Shown piece after piece: positions 8,831 to 17,267 of a stretch of 64,000 nt of DNA. How positions within the stretch are numbered: position 1 is the first letter of the stretch; each line of letters starts with the position of its first letter. Source of the DNA: JBBQXH01 sp963710975 (GTDB lineage Bacteria; Actinomycetota; Thermoleophilia; Gaiellales; Gaiellaceae); contig CAVQCG010000001.1 in the NCBI GenBank assembly GCA_963710975.1, positions 124,001 to 188,000 of the forward strand, in the 5' to 3' direction. The notes under the pieces were generated by a model. It did no database searches. It saw only the letters and a program-made list of their open reading frames with translations, and was not told the origin of the DNA. A program made the position numbers and the translations under genes.

Positions 8831-11228
8831 GGCGGTACCGGGCCAGCTTCTCGCGCTCGGCGTCGACGATCTCGGCCGGCGCGCGGCTCACGAAGCGTTC
8901 GTTCCCGAGCATGCCCTCCGCCCGCGCGATCTCCTTCGCGAGGCGCGCCCGCTCCGCGTCGACGTCACCGTTCACCTTCGCGCGATCGGGGCGAACGACC
9001 GCCTCGAAGATCCTGTTCTCGTCGCCGGAAAGCTCCAGGCGCACGCCGCTTCGGCGAAACGTCGCGGCGGCCGACTTCACGAGCTCCATCGAGATGCTCC
9101 CGTCCTCCCTTGCGCCGTCGGCCATCGGCCACGCCGAGACGATCAACCGGCCGGATCTGTCGGGAAGGTGCGACCAGATCTCCTCGGTCACGTGCGGCAT
9201 GACCGGATGAAGGAGCGAGATCAGCCGCTCGAGCGCATACACGGCAGTCGAGAGAGCGTCTGCGTCCTTCTCGTAGAGACGAGGCTTGATGGCCTCCGCA
9301 TACCAGTCGCAGAAATCGTCGAACGTGAGGTGGTAGAGAAGCTCGCTCGCGGCAGAGAACTGAAAGCGCCCGAGGAGATCGTTCACCTCGCCGCGCGCCT
9401 CGTCGATGCGCGCCAGGATCCACCCCTCGATGGGCTCGCGGGGTCTTGCCACCGGCTCGAAACCCGCGGCGTTCGCAAGGAGGAGCCGCGAGACATTCCA
9501 CAGCTTGTTCGCGAGGCGTCGCCCCTCCTCGATCGTCCCGATCGAGAAGCGGACATCTTGCGTCGACGACATCTTGCAGAGGCCGTAGCGGGTCGCATCC
9601 GCGCCGTGCGCACCGATGACTTCGAGCGGATCGATCCCGGTTCCGAGGCTCTTCGACATCCTTCGGCCGTCCGGTGCGAGCACGGTCGAGTGGATGATCA
9701 CGTCCTCGAACGGGACGTCACCCACGAGCTCGAGCCCGGCCATGATCATCCGTGCGACCCAGAGGAAGATGATCTCGCGAGCCGTCGAGTTGACGTTCCC
9801 CGGGTAGAACGCCCGCAGGTCGGGAGTGTCGTCAGGCCAGCCGAGTGTTGCGAACGGCCAGAGCGCTGACGAGAACCACGTGTCGAGGACGTCCTCCTCG
9901 CGTCTGATCTCCGGATTTCCGCAGGTCCCGCAGCCGGCCGGCGTCTCCTCGCTGACCGTGATCGCGCCGCAATCGCAGTACCAGACCGGGATCCGGTGAC
10001 CCCACCAGAGCTGGCGCGAGATGCACCAGGGACGGATCGACCGCATCCAGTTGAGGTACACCTCGCCCTGCTGGGGCGGATGGAAGCGAACCCTCCCGCT
10101 CTCGACGACCTCGATCGCCGGCTCTGCGAGTCGCGCCATCTCGCAGAACCACTGGAGCGAGATGAGTGGCTCGACGCGCGTTCCGCACCGCTCACAGCGC
10201 CCGACGGAGTGCCGGTACGGCTCCTCCCTCTCGAGCAGGCCCTGCGCCCGGAGCTCGTCGCGTATCCGGCTGTCCGCCTCGCGCTGGGTGAGGCCCGCGA
10301 ACCGGCCGGCTTCGTCGCTCATCCTCCCGTCGAGGCCGATCACCATCGGCTCGGGAAGCCCGTGCTCGCGCCCGATCTCGAAGTCCACGGGATCGTGTCC
10401 AGGCGTGATCTTGAGCGCCCCGGTACCGAACTCGGGCTCCACCCTCTCGTCCGCGATGATCCGGACGCGCCGCTCGACGAGAGGCACGACCACCTCACGC
10501 CCCACGAGCGCCGCGTAGCGAGGGTCGCCGGGATGCACGGCCACAGCCACGTCGGCCAGGATCGTCGGCGCACGAACCGTCGCGATTGTCACGTGACCTG
10601 ATCCGTCTGCGAGCGGGTAGCGGACGAAGGAGAGAGTGTCGTCCTCCTCCGTGTGCACGACCTCGAGGTCGGAGATCGCGGTCGCGCAGCGCGGGCACCA
10701 GTTCACCATGCGGTTGTCCCGGTAGATCCACCCACGCTCGTGCAGGTGCACGAAGAAGCGCATCACCGCGCGGACGTACCCCTCGTCCATCGTGAATCGC
10801 TCGCGGCGGTAGTCGAGTGACGCTCCCAGCCGCCGGTACTGCCCCATGATGATCCCGCCGTACTCCTCGAGCCATTCCCAGACGCGCTCGACGAACGCCT
10901 CACGCCCGAGGTCGTGCCGCGTCTTCCCGTCACGGGCAAGCTCCTTCTCGACGACGTTTTGCGTCGCGATGCCTGCGTGGTCGTAGCCCGGCTGCCAGAG
11001 CGTGTCGAAGCCCCGCATCCGATGCCAGCGGATGAGCACGTCCTGGAGCGTGCCGTTCAGCGCGTGACCCATGTGCAGCGCTCCCGTGACGTTCGGCGGG
11101 GGCACGGCGATCGCATAGGTCTCACGATCCTCGGCGGCATCGGCTTCGAAGAGCCCTTCGCTCTCCCAGGCGTGCTGCCAACGTTCCTCGACCAGCTCGG
11201 GACGGTAGTGGCTCTCCATGACGGTCAT
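8805..11228 (-). CDS. valS: Valyl-tRNA synthetase
   Basis: Class I aminoacyl-tRNA synthetase charging tRNA-Val, about 807 aa. The HIGH box is HMGH (residues 52-55 in PPPNVTGALHMGHALNGTL), and the KMSKS loop is RRMSKSLGTGIDPLE. The editing domain sits between them, and a C-terminal coiled-coil arm (ERARLAKEIARAEGMLGNER) is present as in ValS. The ATG at 11228 (MTVMESHYRP) was chosen; ATG at 11219 is also possible. No strong Shine-Dalgarno is seen before either. It starts the long minus-strand operon. Confidence 0.96.
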   Translation of the reverse strand: MTVMESHYRPELVEERWQHAWESEGLFEADAAEDRETYAIAVPPPNVTGALHMGHALNGTLQDVLIRWHRMRGFDTLWQPGYDHAGIATQNVVEKELARDGKTRHDLGREAFVERVWEWLEEYGGIIMGQYRRLGASLDYRRERFTMDEGYVRAVMRFFVHLHERGWIYRDNRMVNWCPRCATAISDLEVVHTEEDDTLSFVRYPLADGSGHVTIATVRAPTILADVAVAVHPGDPRYAALVGREVVVPLVERRVRIIADERVEPEFGTGALKITPGHDPVDFEIGREHGLPEPMVIGLDGRMSDEAGRFAGLTQREADSRIRDELRAQGLLEREEPYRHSVGRCERCGTRVEPLISLQWFCEMARLAEPAIEVVESGRVRFHPPQQGEVYLNWMRSIRPWCISRQLWWGHRIPVWYCDCGAITVSEETPAGCGTCGNPEIRREEDVLDTWFSSALWPFATLGWPDDTPDLRAFYPGNVNSTAREIIFLWVARMIMAGLELVGDVPFEDVIIHSTVLAPDGRRMSKSLGTGIDPLEVIGAHGADATRYGLCKMSSTQDVRFSIGTIEEGRRLANKLWNVSRLLLANAAGFEPVARPREPIEGWILARIDEARGEVNDLLGRFQFSAASELLYHLTFDDFCDWYAEAIKPRLYEKDADALSTAVYALERLISLLHPVMPHVTEEIWSHLPDRSGRLIVSAWPMADGAREDGSISMELVKSAAATFRRSGVRLELSGDENRIFEAVVRPDRAKVNGDVDAERARLAKEIARAEGMLGNERFVSRAPAEIVDAEREKLARYRRELDALGV

Positions 11229-11266
11229 TCTAGGGAGGGAGCAGCGTGTAGTACCATGTGGACACA

Positions 11267-11548
11267 ATGGCCTCCCGCCGCATCGGCATCCGGGAGCTCC
11301 GGCAGAGCCTCTCGGAGACGATTCGTCACGTGGAGAAAGGCGAGACGATCGAGGTGACCCGGGATGGCGAGCCAGTCGCGCTGATCAGACCCGTTCCGAG
11401 GGAGGCCTCGACACTCGACCAGCTCGTCGCGGAAGGCCGAGCGCGGCAGCCGACAGGATCGCTCGAGGAGTTCCTGAAACTACCTCGACTGCAGAACACG
11501 ACCGGCGTGACCGCGAGTGAGGCGCTTCAGGAGGATCGAGGCGACTAG
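11267..11548 (+). CDS. Type II antitoxin, Phd/YefM family
   Basis: About 93 aa. The N-terminal IGIRELRQSLSETIRHVEKGETIEVT is the Phd/YefM DNA-binding fold, which in such proteins binds its own promoter. The C-terminal half is the presumed toxin-neutralising tail. The ATG at 11267 is preferred over an in-frame GTG at 11258. It overlaps the downstream PIN toxin gene by 32 bases and is divergent from valS across a gap of under 40 bases, so autoregulation could also touch valS transcription. Confidence 0.88.
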   Translation: MASRRIGIRELRQSLSETIRHVEKGETIEVTRDGEPVALIRPVPREASTLDQLVAEGRARQPTGSLEEFLKLPRLQNTTGVTASEALQEDRGD

Positions 11549-11933
11549 CGCGTTCGCCTACCTCGATTCCTCGGCCCTCGTAAAGCTCGTTCTCGAAGAG
11601 CCGGAGAGCCGCGTCCTCGAGGACGAGGTGCGCAGCATCCCATTGGCGTCGAGCGAGATCGCGGTTGTCGAGGTGATGAGAGCCTGCAAACACGCGGCCA
11701 GGCACGGTGAGCAGCGAGCGCGTCAGCTCCTCGAGAGCACGTTCCTGGTCGAGGTACGACGTCCGCTACTCGAGCACGCAGCCCGCCTCACCTCCGACAG
11801 CCTGCGATCTCTCGATGCGATCCATCTCGCAACGGCCCTCGAGATCGTTCCGGACGAGTTCGTCGCCTACGATCGGCGGCTGCTCGCCGCGGCAGCCGAG
11901 GCGGGCCTCCGCGTAGCGTCCCCGGGAGCGTGA
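11517..11933 (+). CDS. Type II toxin, VapC-like PIN-domain ribonuclease
   Basis: 138 aa PIN domain. Acidic residues expected for Mg2+-dependent RNA cleavage are present: Asp in AYLDSSALVKLVLEEPES, Glu in SSEIAVVEVMRA, Asp in SLDAIHLATA and Asp in VAYDRRLL. The GTG start is inside the antitoxin reading frame, typical of TA coupling. The target RNA cannot be inferred. The pair stands alone between the valS and clpX groups and is followed directly by repeat locus B. Confidence 0.88.
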   Translation: MRRFRRIEATSAFAYLDSSALVKLVLEEPESRVLEDEVRSIPLASSEIAVVEVMRACKHAARHGEQRARQLLESTFLVEVRRPLLEHAARLTSDSLRSLDAIHLATALEIVPDEFVAYDRRLLAAAAEAGLRVASPGA

Positions 11934-12021
11934 CGCGATGAGCTTCCGCGCCCACCTTCGTGCCACGCACCCGCTGGTATCGCCGCCCGCCGGCGCACGA
12001 GCATGACGACGCGCTGGAATC

Positions 12022-12315
12022 GCCGCCTCCCGGCGCGGCCGCTGCGCGGCGGTATCGCCGCCCGCCGGCGGCGATGAACCTTCGCGGCCGGCTTCGCCGT
12101 CCGCTGCGCGCCACGCCTCCCGGCGCGGCCGCTGCGCGGCGGTATCGCCGCCCGCCGGCGGCGATAAACCTTCGCGGCCGGCTTCGCCGTCCGCTGCGCG
12201 CCACGCCTCCCGGCGCGGCCGCTGCGCGGCAGTATCGCCGCCCGCCGGCGGCGATGAACCTTCGCGGCCGGCTTCGCCGTCCGCTGCGCGCCGCGCCTCC
12301 CGGCGCGGCTTGCGG
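12022..12315 (-). repeat. Three-hairpin modular repeat, locus B, 90-bp tandem array after clpX
   Basis: Three full head-to-tail units with an exact 90-bp period (equivalent positions 12031, 12121, 12211, with a partial unit at 12301). The units differ at only a few bases. Read on the minus strand it follows the clpX TAG within a few bases: GCAAG, hairpin CCGCGCCGGGAGGCGCGG, linker CGCGCAGC, hairpin GGACGGCGAAGCCGGCC, linker GCGAAGGTTCA, hairpin TCGCCGCCGGCGGGCGGCGA, TACC. Because 90 is a multiple of three, reading frames run through it, but these are Arg/Pro/Ala-rich artefacts. No other gene is visible from 11937 to 12317. Confidence 0.88.
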
Positions 12316-12317
12316 CC

Positions 12318-13595
12318 CTACGCGCTTTCCTCTTGGAGCTCGTCGAGCTCGAGGTTGAGGCCGCCGCTCGTCACGAGCGTCGGCTTCAGGTTGCGCGTGA
12401 TCGTCTCCTTGGTGATCACGCACTTCGACACGTCCTTGCGCGACGGAAGCTCGAACATCACGTCGAGGAGCGCCTGCTCGATGATGGAGCGAAGCCCGCG
12501 CGCACCCGTCTCACGCTCGAGCGCCTTGTCCGAGATCGACCAGAGAGCATCCTCGGTGAAGACCAGCTCGATCGTGTCGTAGTTGAAGAACCGCTGGTAC
12601 TGCTTCACGAGGGCGTTCCGCGGCTCGAGCAGGATCTTGACGAGATCCTCACGCGTGAGTTGATGCACGGCGCAGACGACCGGCAACCGGCCGATGAACT
12701 CCGGGATCAGGCCGTACGCGAGGAGATCCTCCGGCATGACGCCCGAGAGAAGCTCGGCGCCGTCGAACGAGTGCTTCGACTTGATGTCCGCGCCGAAACC
12801 GACCTGGTTCTTGCCGATCCGCCGTCCGATGATCTTCTCGAGGCCGGCGAACGCGCCACCGCAGATGAAGAGGATGTTCGTCGTGTCGATCGAGAGGAAT
12901 TCCTGATGCGGATGCTTGCGGCCGCCCTGCGGCGGCACCGAGGCGACTGTCCCTTCCAGAATCTTCAAGAGCGCTTGCTGGACACCCTCACCCGAGACGT
13001 CTCGCGTGATCGACGGGTTGTCCGCCTTGCGAGCGATCTTGTCGACCTCGTCGATGTAGATGATCCCCGTCTCGGCCTTCTTGACGTCGAAGTCTGCGGC
13101 CTGGATCAGCTTCAGGAGGATGTTCTCGACGTCCTCGCCGACATACCCGGCCTCGGTCAGCGCGGTGGCATCGGCGATCGCGAACGGGACGTTCAAGATC
13201 CGGGCGAGCGTCTGGGCGAGCAAGGTCTTGCCACACCCGGTCGGGCCGAGGAGGAGGATGTTCGACTTCTGGAGCTCGACCTCCTCGGACGTGTCGGATG
13301 CCATCCGAACCCGCTTGTAGTGGTTGTAGACGGCGACGGAGAGCGTGCGCTTTGCCTCTTCCTGGCCGACGACGTAGTCGTTCAGGACGCTGTAGATCTC
13401 CCGCGGACGGGGCAGGTTGTCGAGGTCGAGCTGCGCGGGGGCGGTGAGCTCCTCGTCGATGATCTCGTTGCAGAGATCGATGCACTCGTCGCAGATGTAG
13501 ACGCCCGGGCCAGCGATCAGCTTCTTCACCTGTCGCTGACTCTTGCCGCAGAAGCTGCAGAGCAGCTGCTCGTTGCCATCGCTCGCTCGCGCCAC
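12318..13595 (-). CDS. clpX: ATP-dependent Clp protease ATP-binding subunit ClpX
   Basis: AAA+ unfoldase that feeds substrates to ClpP, 425 aa. The N-terminal zinc-binding domain has Cys13, Cys16, Cys35 and Cys38. Walker A is GPTGCGKT (117-124), Walker B IIYIDEVDK (178-186), the pore loop contains GYVGEDV, the RKH loop reads GGRKHPH, and the ClpP-binding loop is VGF where many ClpX have IGF. The GTG start follows a GAGAGGGAA ribosome-binding site. It is downstream of clpP, completing tig-clpP-clpX. Confidence 0.97.
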   Translation of the reverse strand: MARASDGNEQLLCSFCGKSQRQVKKLIAGPGVYICDECIDLCNEIIDEELTAPAQLDLDNLPRPREIYSVLNDYVVGQEEAKRTLSVAVYNHYKRVRMASDTSEEVELQKSNILLLGPTGCGKTLLAQTLARILNVPFAIADATALTEAGYVGEDVENILLKLIQAADFDVKKAETGIIYIDEVDKIARKADNPSITRDVSGEGVQQALLKILEGTVASVPPQGGRKHPHQEFLSIDTTNILFICGGAFAGLEKIIGRRIGKNQVGFGADIKSKHSFDGAELLSGVMPEDLLAYGLIPEFIGRLPVVCAVHQLTREDLVKILLEPRNALVKQYQRFFNYDTIELVFTEDALWSISDKALERETGARGLRSIIEQALLDVMFELPSRKDVSKCVITKETITRNLKPTLVTSGGLNLELDELQEESA

Positions 13596-13645
13596 GTTCC
13601 CTCTCTCTTTACACCGAAATCGATCGCTTCGCCACCTCGAGGCGG

Positions 13646-14251
13646 CTAGCGGTGGGCGATCACCGTGTCGATGATCCCATACTCCTTGGCTTCCTCTGAC
13701 GTCATGAAGTAGTCGCGTTCCATGTCCTGGGAGACCTTCTCGAGCGCCTGCTCCGTGTGGTGGGCGATTATCTCCTCCAGGCGGCGCTTGATCGAGATGA
13801 CCTCGCGCGCCTGGATCTCGATGTCCGTCGCCTGCCCCTGGAACCCGCTCGAGACCTGGTGGATCAGGATCTTGGCATTCGGCAGCGACATGCGCTTCCC
13901 TTTCGCGCCGCCTGCGAGGAGCAACGCTCCCATCGACATGGCGATGCCGACGCAGATCGTCTGCACGTCGGGCTTGATGAACTGGATGGTGTCGTAGATC
14001 GCGAGGCCGGCGTACACGGAGCCGCCGGGCGAGTTGATGTAGAGGGAGATGTCCTTGTCGGGCTCCTCCGACTCGAGATGGAGCAGCTGCGCGACGACGA
14101 GGTTGGCAATCTGATCGTCGATCGGCGTCCCGAGGAAGATGATTCGCTCGTTCAGCAGGCGCGAGTAGATGTCGAAAGCTCGCTCACCACGCGACGTCTG
14201 CTCGATCACCATCGGGATCAGTGGGCTCATCCTCGGTATCTCCATGCTCAT
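13646..14251 (-). CDS. clpP: ATP-dependent Clp protease proteolytic subunit ClpP
   Basis: Serine peptidase forming the proteolytic barrel for ClpX, 201 aa. The catalytic triad is visible: Ser106 (IAMSMGALLLAGG), His131 (AKILIHQ) and Asp180 (DMERDYFM). The ATG at 14251 overlaps the tig stop as ATGA, which decides the start over an upstream in-frame ATG inside tig. The motif before the nucleophile reads VGIAMSMG instead of the usual GQAASMG, a mild variation. Confidence 0.96.
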   Translation of the reverse strand: MSMEIPRMSPLIPMVIEQTSRGERAFDIYSRLLNERIIFLGTPIDDQIANLVVAQLLHLESEEPDKDISLYINSPGGSVYAGLAIYDTIQFIKPDVQTICVGIAMSMGALLLAGGAKGKRMSLPNAKILIHQVSSGFQGQATDIEIQAREVISIKRRLEEIIAHHTEQALEKVSQDMERDYFMTSEEAKEYGIIDTVIAHR

Positions 14252-15633
14252 TTCGCCTGCCCCTCCTCGCTGCCGGGCGTCCATATCTTCATGCCGCTAC
14301 CGCCCTTCTCCTTCTCGGGTGTCCAGAGCTTGTCGCGCGCATGCGCGAGCTCCACGGAAATCCTCGTCACCCCGCCCGCGATCTCGTCGAGCGCCTTGCG
14401 CATCCGCAGGTCGCCTCGGATCTGCTCGAAGGCACCGCGCTCCCTCATGGCGGCGACTGTCTCGTCAGGATCCTGCTCAGCCGCCTCGGCCTCGGAGCGG
14501 ATGAGCTCCTCGATCTCGTCGTCTCCGACTTCTATGCCCTTCTCGTCCGCCACTGCCTCGAGGACGAGCTCGCGTTTGATCGCCCGCTCTGCCTCGACAC
14601 GCGAGTTCTCCTGGAGCGCCTCGGGCGTCTGGCCGGTCATCGTCAGGTACGTCTCAGGATTGATGCCCCGTTGCTGGAGCGATCGGACGAGGGCGTTCAG
14701 AAGAGCTGCTGCACGCCGCTCGACGAGTGGCTCGATACCGTCGATCTCGGAGGCATCGACGAGGGCGTCGAGCGCATCCTGGCGGAAACGCGCACTGAGC
14801 TCCTCCTCGAGCTGCTCGGTGAGACGGGCCTCGATATCCGACCGGAGCTCGGCCAGGGTCTCGAACTCACTGGCCGACCGAGCGAGCTCGTCGTCGAGCT
14901 CGGGAAGAATCTTCTCCTTGATCTCCTTGACGGTGACCGTGACCTTTCCCGCCGGTGCGCCCTCGCCGAGATCGAGCGCCACCTCCTTCTGGTCTCCCTC
15001 GTTCATCCCCGGAATCGCGCTCTCGAGCTCATCGGCCAGATGGCCCGAGCCCAGTTCGACGACATAGTCCCGGTGCTCGGAGGGCTCGGCCCCTTCTTCC
15101 ACGGCGACGAGGTCGAGAACGAGCGTGTCACCCTCCCGGGCTGCACGTCCGGTGACCGGAACGAGCTCGGCCACGGAGTCCCTGATCCGGTCGAGCTCGG
15201 CGTCGACGACGTCAGCAGGAACCTCGGGGTCGGGGCCGGGTACCTCGAGCGTGGTCCAGTCCGCGAGCTTCGGCTTCGGCGCGACCGGCACCGTTGCGGT
15301 GAAATGAAATGTCTGTCCCTGCTCGGGCAGGACGTCCCACTCCACCTCCGGGCCAGCGACCGGCCGCACCCCGGCGTCGGTTGCCGCGTCCCAGAACCAC
15401 CCGTCGATGTGACTGCGAACTGCCTCCTCGGCGAGAGCCTCGCGACCGACCCTGGCGATGACAACCGGCAGGGGCACCTTGCCCTTGCGAAAGCCGGGAA
15501 CCTTGATGGAGCCCGCCATGTCGTTCGCCGCATGCTCGAACGCGTGCGACACCGCGGTCTCGGGCACCTCGACCTCGAGGCGCACCTTGCTCTCTGCCAA
15601 CTCTTCGACGCTCGTCTTCACCGGACTGACCAT
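14248..15633 (-). CDS. tig: Trigger factor, ribosome-associated chaperone
   Basis: Peptidyl-prolyl isomerase and chaperone at the ribosome exit tunnel, 461 aa. The ribosome-binding signature is VPGFRKGKVP near residues 46-55. A PPIase domain follows (REGDTLVLDLVAVEEG), then the long helical C-terminal arms (residues 270-420). The C-terminal tail is rich in Lys, Gly and Glu. It is the first gene of tig-clpP-clpX and is coupled to clpP by ATGA. Confidence 0.95.
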   Translation of the reverse strand: MVSPVKTSVEELAESKVRLEVEVPETAVSHAFEHAANDMAGSIKVPGFRKGKVPLPVVIARVGREALAEEAVRSHIDGWFWDAATDAGVRPVAGPEVEWDVLPEQGQTFHFTATVPVAPKPKLADWTTLEVPGPDPEVPADVVDAELDRIRDSVAELVPVTGRAAREGDTLVLDLVAVEEGAEPSEHRDYVVELGSGHLADELESAIPGMNEGDQKEVALDLGEGAPAGKVTVTVKEIKEKILPELDDELARSASEFETLAELRSDIEARLTEQLEEELSARFRQDALDALVDASEIDGIEPLVERRAAALLNALVRSLQQRGINPETYLTMTGQTPEALQENSRVEAERAIKRELVLEAVADEKGIEVGDDEIEELIRSEAEAAEQDPDETVAAMRERGAFEQIRGDLRMRKALDEIAGGVTRISVELAHARDKLWTPEKEKGGSGMKIWTPGSEEGQAK

Positions 15634-15687
15634 TCAATCAGATGGTGGGTGCTCTACCGGCCGGCAGGGCACGTGGCTTGGTCGTGG

Positions 15688-16665
15688 TCAGCGTCTGTCA
15701 GGCGCGGGTTGCAGCGAGGAGGAGCCATCGTCGCCGCGGCTCGGAAGGCGTGACGCCACGATCGCACCTCCGATCACGACAAGGATGACGGCGAGCGAGA
15801 CGTACACCGGGATCTTGTAGACGTCGCTCACGAGCATCTTCGTGCCGACGAACACGAGGACGACCGCGAGGCCCACGTTGAGGAAGCGAAAACGTCCCAT
15901 CATCCCGACGAGCAGGAAGAAGAGTGCTGAGAGACCGAGCAGTGAGAAGGCGTTTGCCGCGAAGACGATGAACGTGTCACGCGTCACGGCGAAGATTGCC
16001 GGAATCGAGTCCACCGCGAAGACGACGTCGAAGGTCGCGACGAGAACGAGGGCTGCGAACATCGGCGTGGCCACGAGGGCACGTTGGTTGCGGACGAAGA
16101 AGCGGTCACCCTCGTAGTCGCTCGACATCGGCACCAGCTTCCGGACGAGTCGCAGCACGGGGTTCTTCTCCGGATGGATCTCTGCCTCACGGTGGAGCGC
16201 CATACGAATGCCGGTCAGAACGAGGAAGGCGCCGAAGACGTAGATGGTGAAATGCGCTGCGTCGAGGAGAGCGGCGCCCCCGAGGATGAAGATCGCTCGC
16301 AGGACGACCGCACCGGTGATGCCCCAGAAGATGACCCGTCGCTGCAGAACGGCGGGGACCGCGAAATACGAGAAGATCAGGGCGAAGACGAAGAGATTGT
16401 CGATCGAGAGGCTTTTCTCGATGACGAAGCCGGCGAGATACTCCTCGCCGCTCCGCCGGTCCTCCCAGATCCACAGGATGCCACCGAATGCGACGCCCAG
16501 CACCGTCCAGCCGACACTCCAAATTGCCGCCTCCCTGAACGGCACGACGCCGCGGCCTCGCCCGAAGAGTCGCACGTCGACGAATAAGGAGGGCAACAGT
16601 GCCACCAGGCCGACGAAGGCCACCCACACCCAGGCGTTCACGTCGACACCGGCCGGAGACGGCAT
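15688..16665 (-). CDS. TerC/Alx family membrane protein, probable Mn2+ exporter
   Basis: 325 aa, about nine membrane helices. TerC-family signatures include the FVIEKSLSIDNLFVFALIF segment and VFAVDSIPAIFAVTRD, both with conserved acidic residues inside the membrane that are thought to coordinate the metal. TerC/Alx proteins are linked to manganese efflux, and a yybP-ykoY riboswitch lies directly upstream, which supports Mn2+ as the substrate. The start is ATG at 16665 without a strong Shine-Dalgarno, compatible with riboswitch control. Confidence 0.9.
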   Translation of the reverse strand: MPSPAGVDVNAWVWVAFVGLVALLPSLFVDVRLFGRGRGVVPFREAAIWSVGWTVLGVAFGGILWIWEDRRSGEEYLAGFVIEKSLSIDNLFVFALIFSYFAVPAVLQRRVIFWGITGAVVLRAIFILGGAALLDAAHFTIYVFGAFLVLTGIRMALHREAEIHPEKNPVLRLVRKLVPMSSDYEGDRFFVRNQRALVATPMFAALVLVATFDVVFAVDSIPAIFAVTRDTFIVFAANAFSLLGLSALFFLLVGMMGRFRFLNVGLAVVLVFVGTKMLVSDVYKIPVYVSLAVILVVIGGAIVASRLPSRGDDGSSSLQPAPDRR

Positions 16666-16689
16666 CGGGTACCACTGGTGCTCACCACA

Positions 16690-16822
16690 GGGACCTCCAC
16701 GGTGTGTCGTTTGACGTCACCGGAGGTCTCTCCCCGCCGTTCAGGCGGCTCCGCCGGACCCGAAGGCCGTATTGACGACGGAGCAGGACCGGGATACTCC
16801 CCTCCTACCGAGGTCAGCGTAC
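16690..16822 (-). promoter_or_regulatory. yybP-ykoY (Mn2+-sensing) riboswitch upstream of the TerC gene
   Basis: On the minus strand the conserved landmarks occur in order: AGGAGGGGAGTATCCCGG, then CGTCGTCAATACGG, a variable hairpin arm, GGGGAGAGACCTCCGG, and then CGTCAAACGACAC before the gene. These match the two-legged yybP-ykoY aptamer as seen before actinobacterial terC genes. A downstream strand (GGAGGTCC, about 16691-16698) can compete with the aptamer's GACCTCC. The boundaries are approximate. A covariance-model search would confirm it. Confidence 0.85.
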
Positions 16823-16861
16823 CAGGTGAACTGAGCGCTCATCGGCACCTCGTCGCCGATG

Positions 16862-17000
16862 GGCCGTCGCGGCCTGGTCGGCCGCTGCGCGGCTCGCTTC
16901 GCGAGCCTTGCCGAACCTTCGCGGCCTGATCGGCCGCTGCGCGCGCCGCGGCCTCCGACCCCGGCCTGCCCCGCTGCGCGGCGGCTTCCGCCCGCCTTGC
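16862..17000 (-). repeat. Three-hairpin modular repeat, locus C, beside tRNA-Leu
   Basis: Degenerate copies on the minus strand start a few bases after the tRNA-Leu 3' end: GCAAG, hairpin GGCGGGCGGAAGCCGCC, linker GCGCAGC, then a divergent second hairpin. A further copy follows: GCAAG, hairpin GGCTCGCGAAGCGAGCC, linker GCGCAGC, hairpin GGCCGACCAGGCC, GCGACGG. The fixed linkers match those of loci A, B and D, while the hairpin arms differ. Confidence 0.75.
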
Positions 17001-17005
17001 GGCAT

Positions 17006-17088
17006 GCGGGCGAGAGGACTCGAACCTCCAAGGGCTTTCACCCAACGGGACCTAAACCCGCCGCGTCTGCCAGTTCCGCCACGCCCGC
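17006..17088 (-). tRNA. tRNA-Leu, anticodon TAG
   Basis: 83-nt class II tRNA read on the minus strand. Acceptor arms GCGGGCG/CGCCCGC pair fully. The D arm is TGGCGGAACTGGCAGACGC. The anticodon loop is TTTAGGT, giving TAG (reads CUN). A long variable arm is present, and the T loop is TTCGAGT. No encoded CCA. Confidence 0.95.
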
Positions 17089-17132
17089 GCGCCCGAAGGA
17101 TAACCGCGGGGTCTGGATAGACTCGGACGCTG

Positions 17133-17204
17133 GGCCCCGTAGCTCAGCGGATAGAGCGGCAGACTTCGAATCTGCGCGCGGAGGTTCGACTCCTCCCGGG
17201 GCCA
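17133..17204 (+). tRNA. tRNA-Arg, anticodon TCG
   Basis: 72-nt tRNA. Acceptor GGCCCCG pairs with CGGGGCC, the anticodon stem GCAGA/TCTGC encloses loop CTTCGAA with anticodon TCG, and the T arm is GGAGG-TTCGACT-CCTCC. No encoded CCA. A decayed copy of its 3' half lies at 19446-19490 in the same orientation. Confidence 0.95.
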
Positions 17205-17267
17205 TCCGCCGGAAGTCGTCTCATGCATCGTTGCGGTGCTCGAGCCCCGGAAGCCCAGCGACCTCTC

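Noticed and set aside
12022..12315. CRISPR array
   Set aside because: The 90-bp units are complete tandem copies with no unique spacers, and no cas genes are present.
11960..12358. Arg/Pro/Ala-rich repeat protein encoded by the 90-bp array
   Set aside because: The frame stays open only because the period is a multiple of three and stop codons are rare at this GC content. It overlaps the clpX end and has no start signal.
16741..16780. Another copy of the three-hairpin repeat
   Set aside because: The GGCGGAGCC-type hairpin here resembles hairpin 3, but the linkers GCGCAGC and GCGAAG are absent and it belongs to the riboswitch's variable arm.
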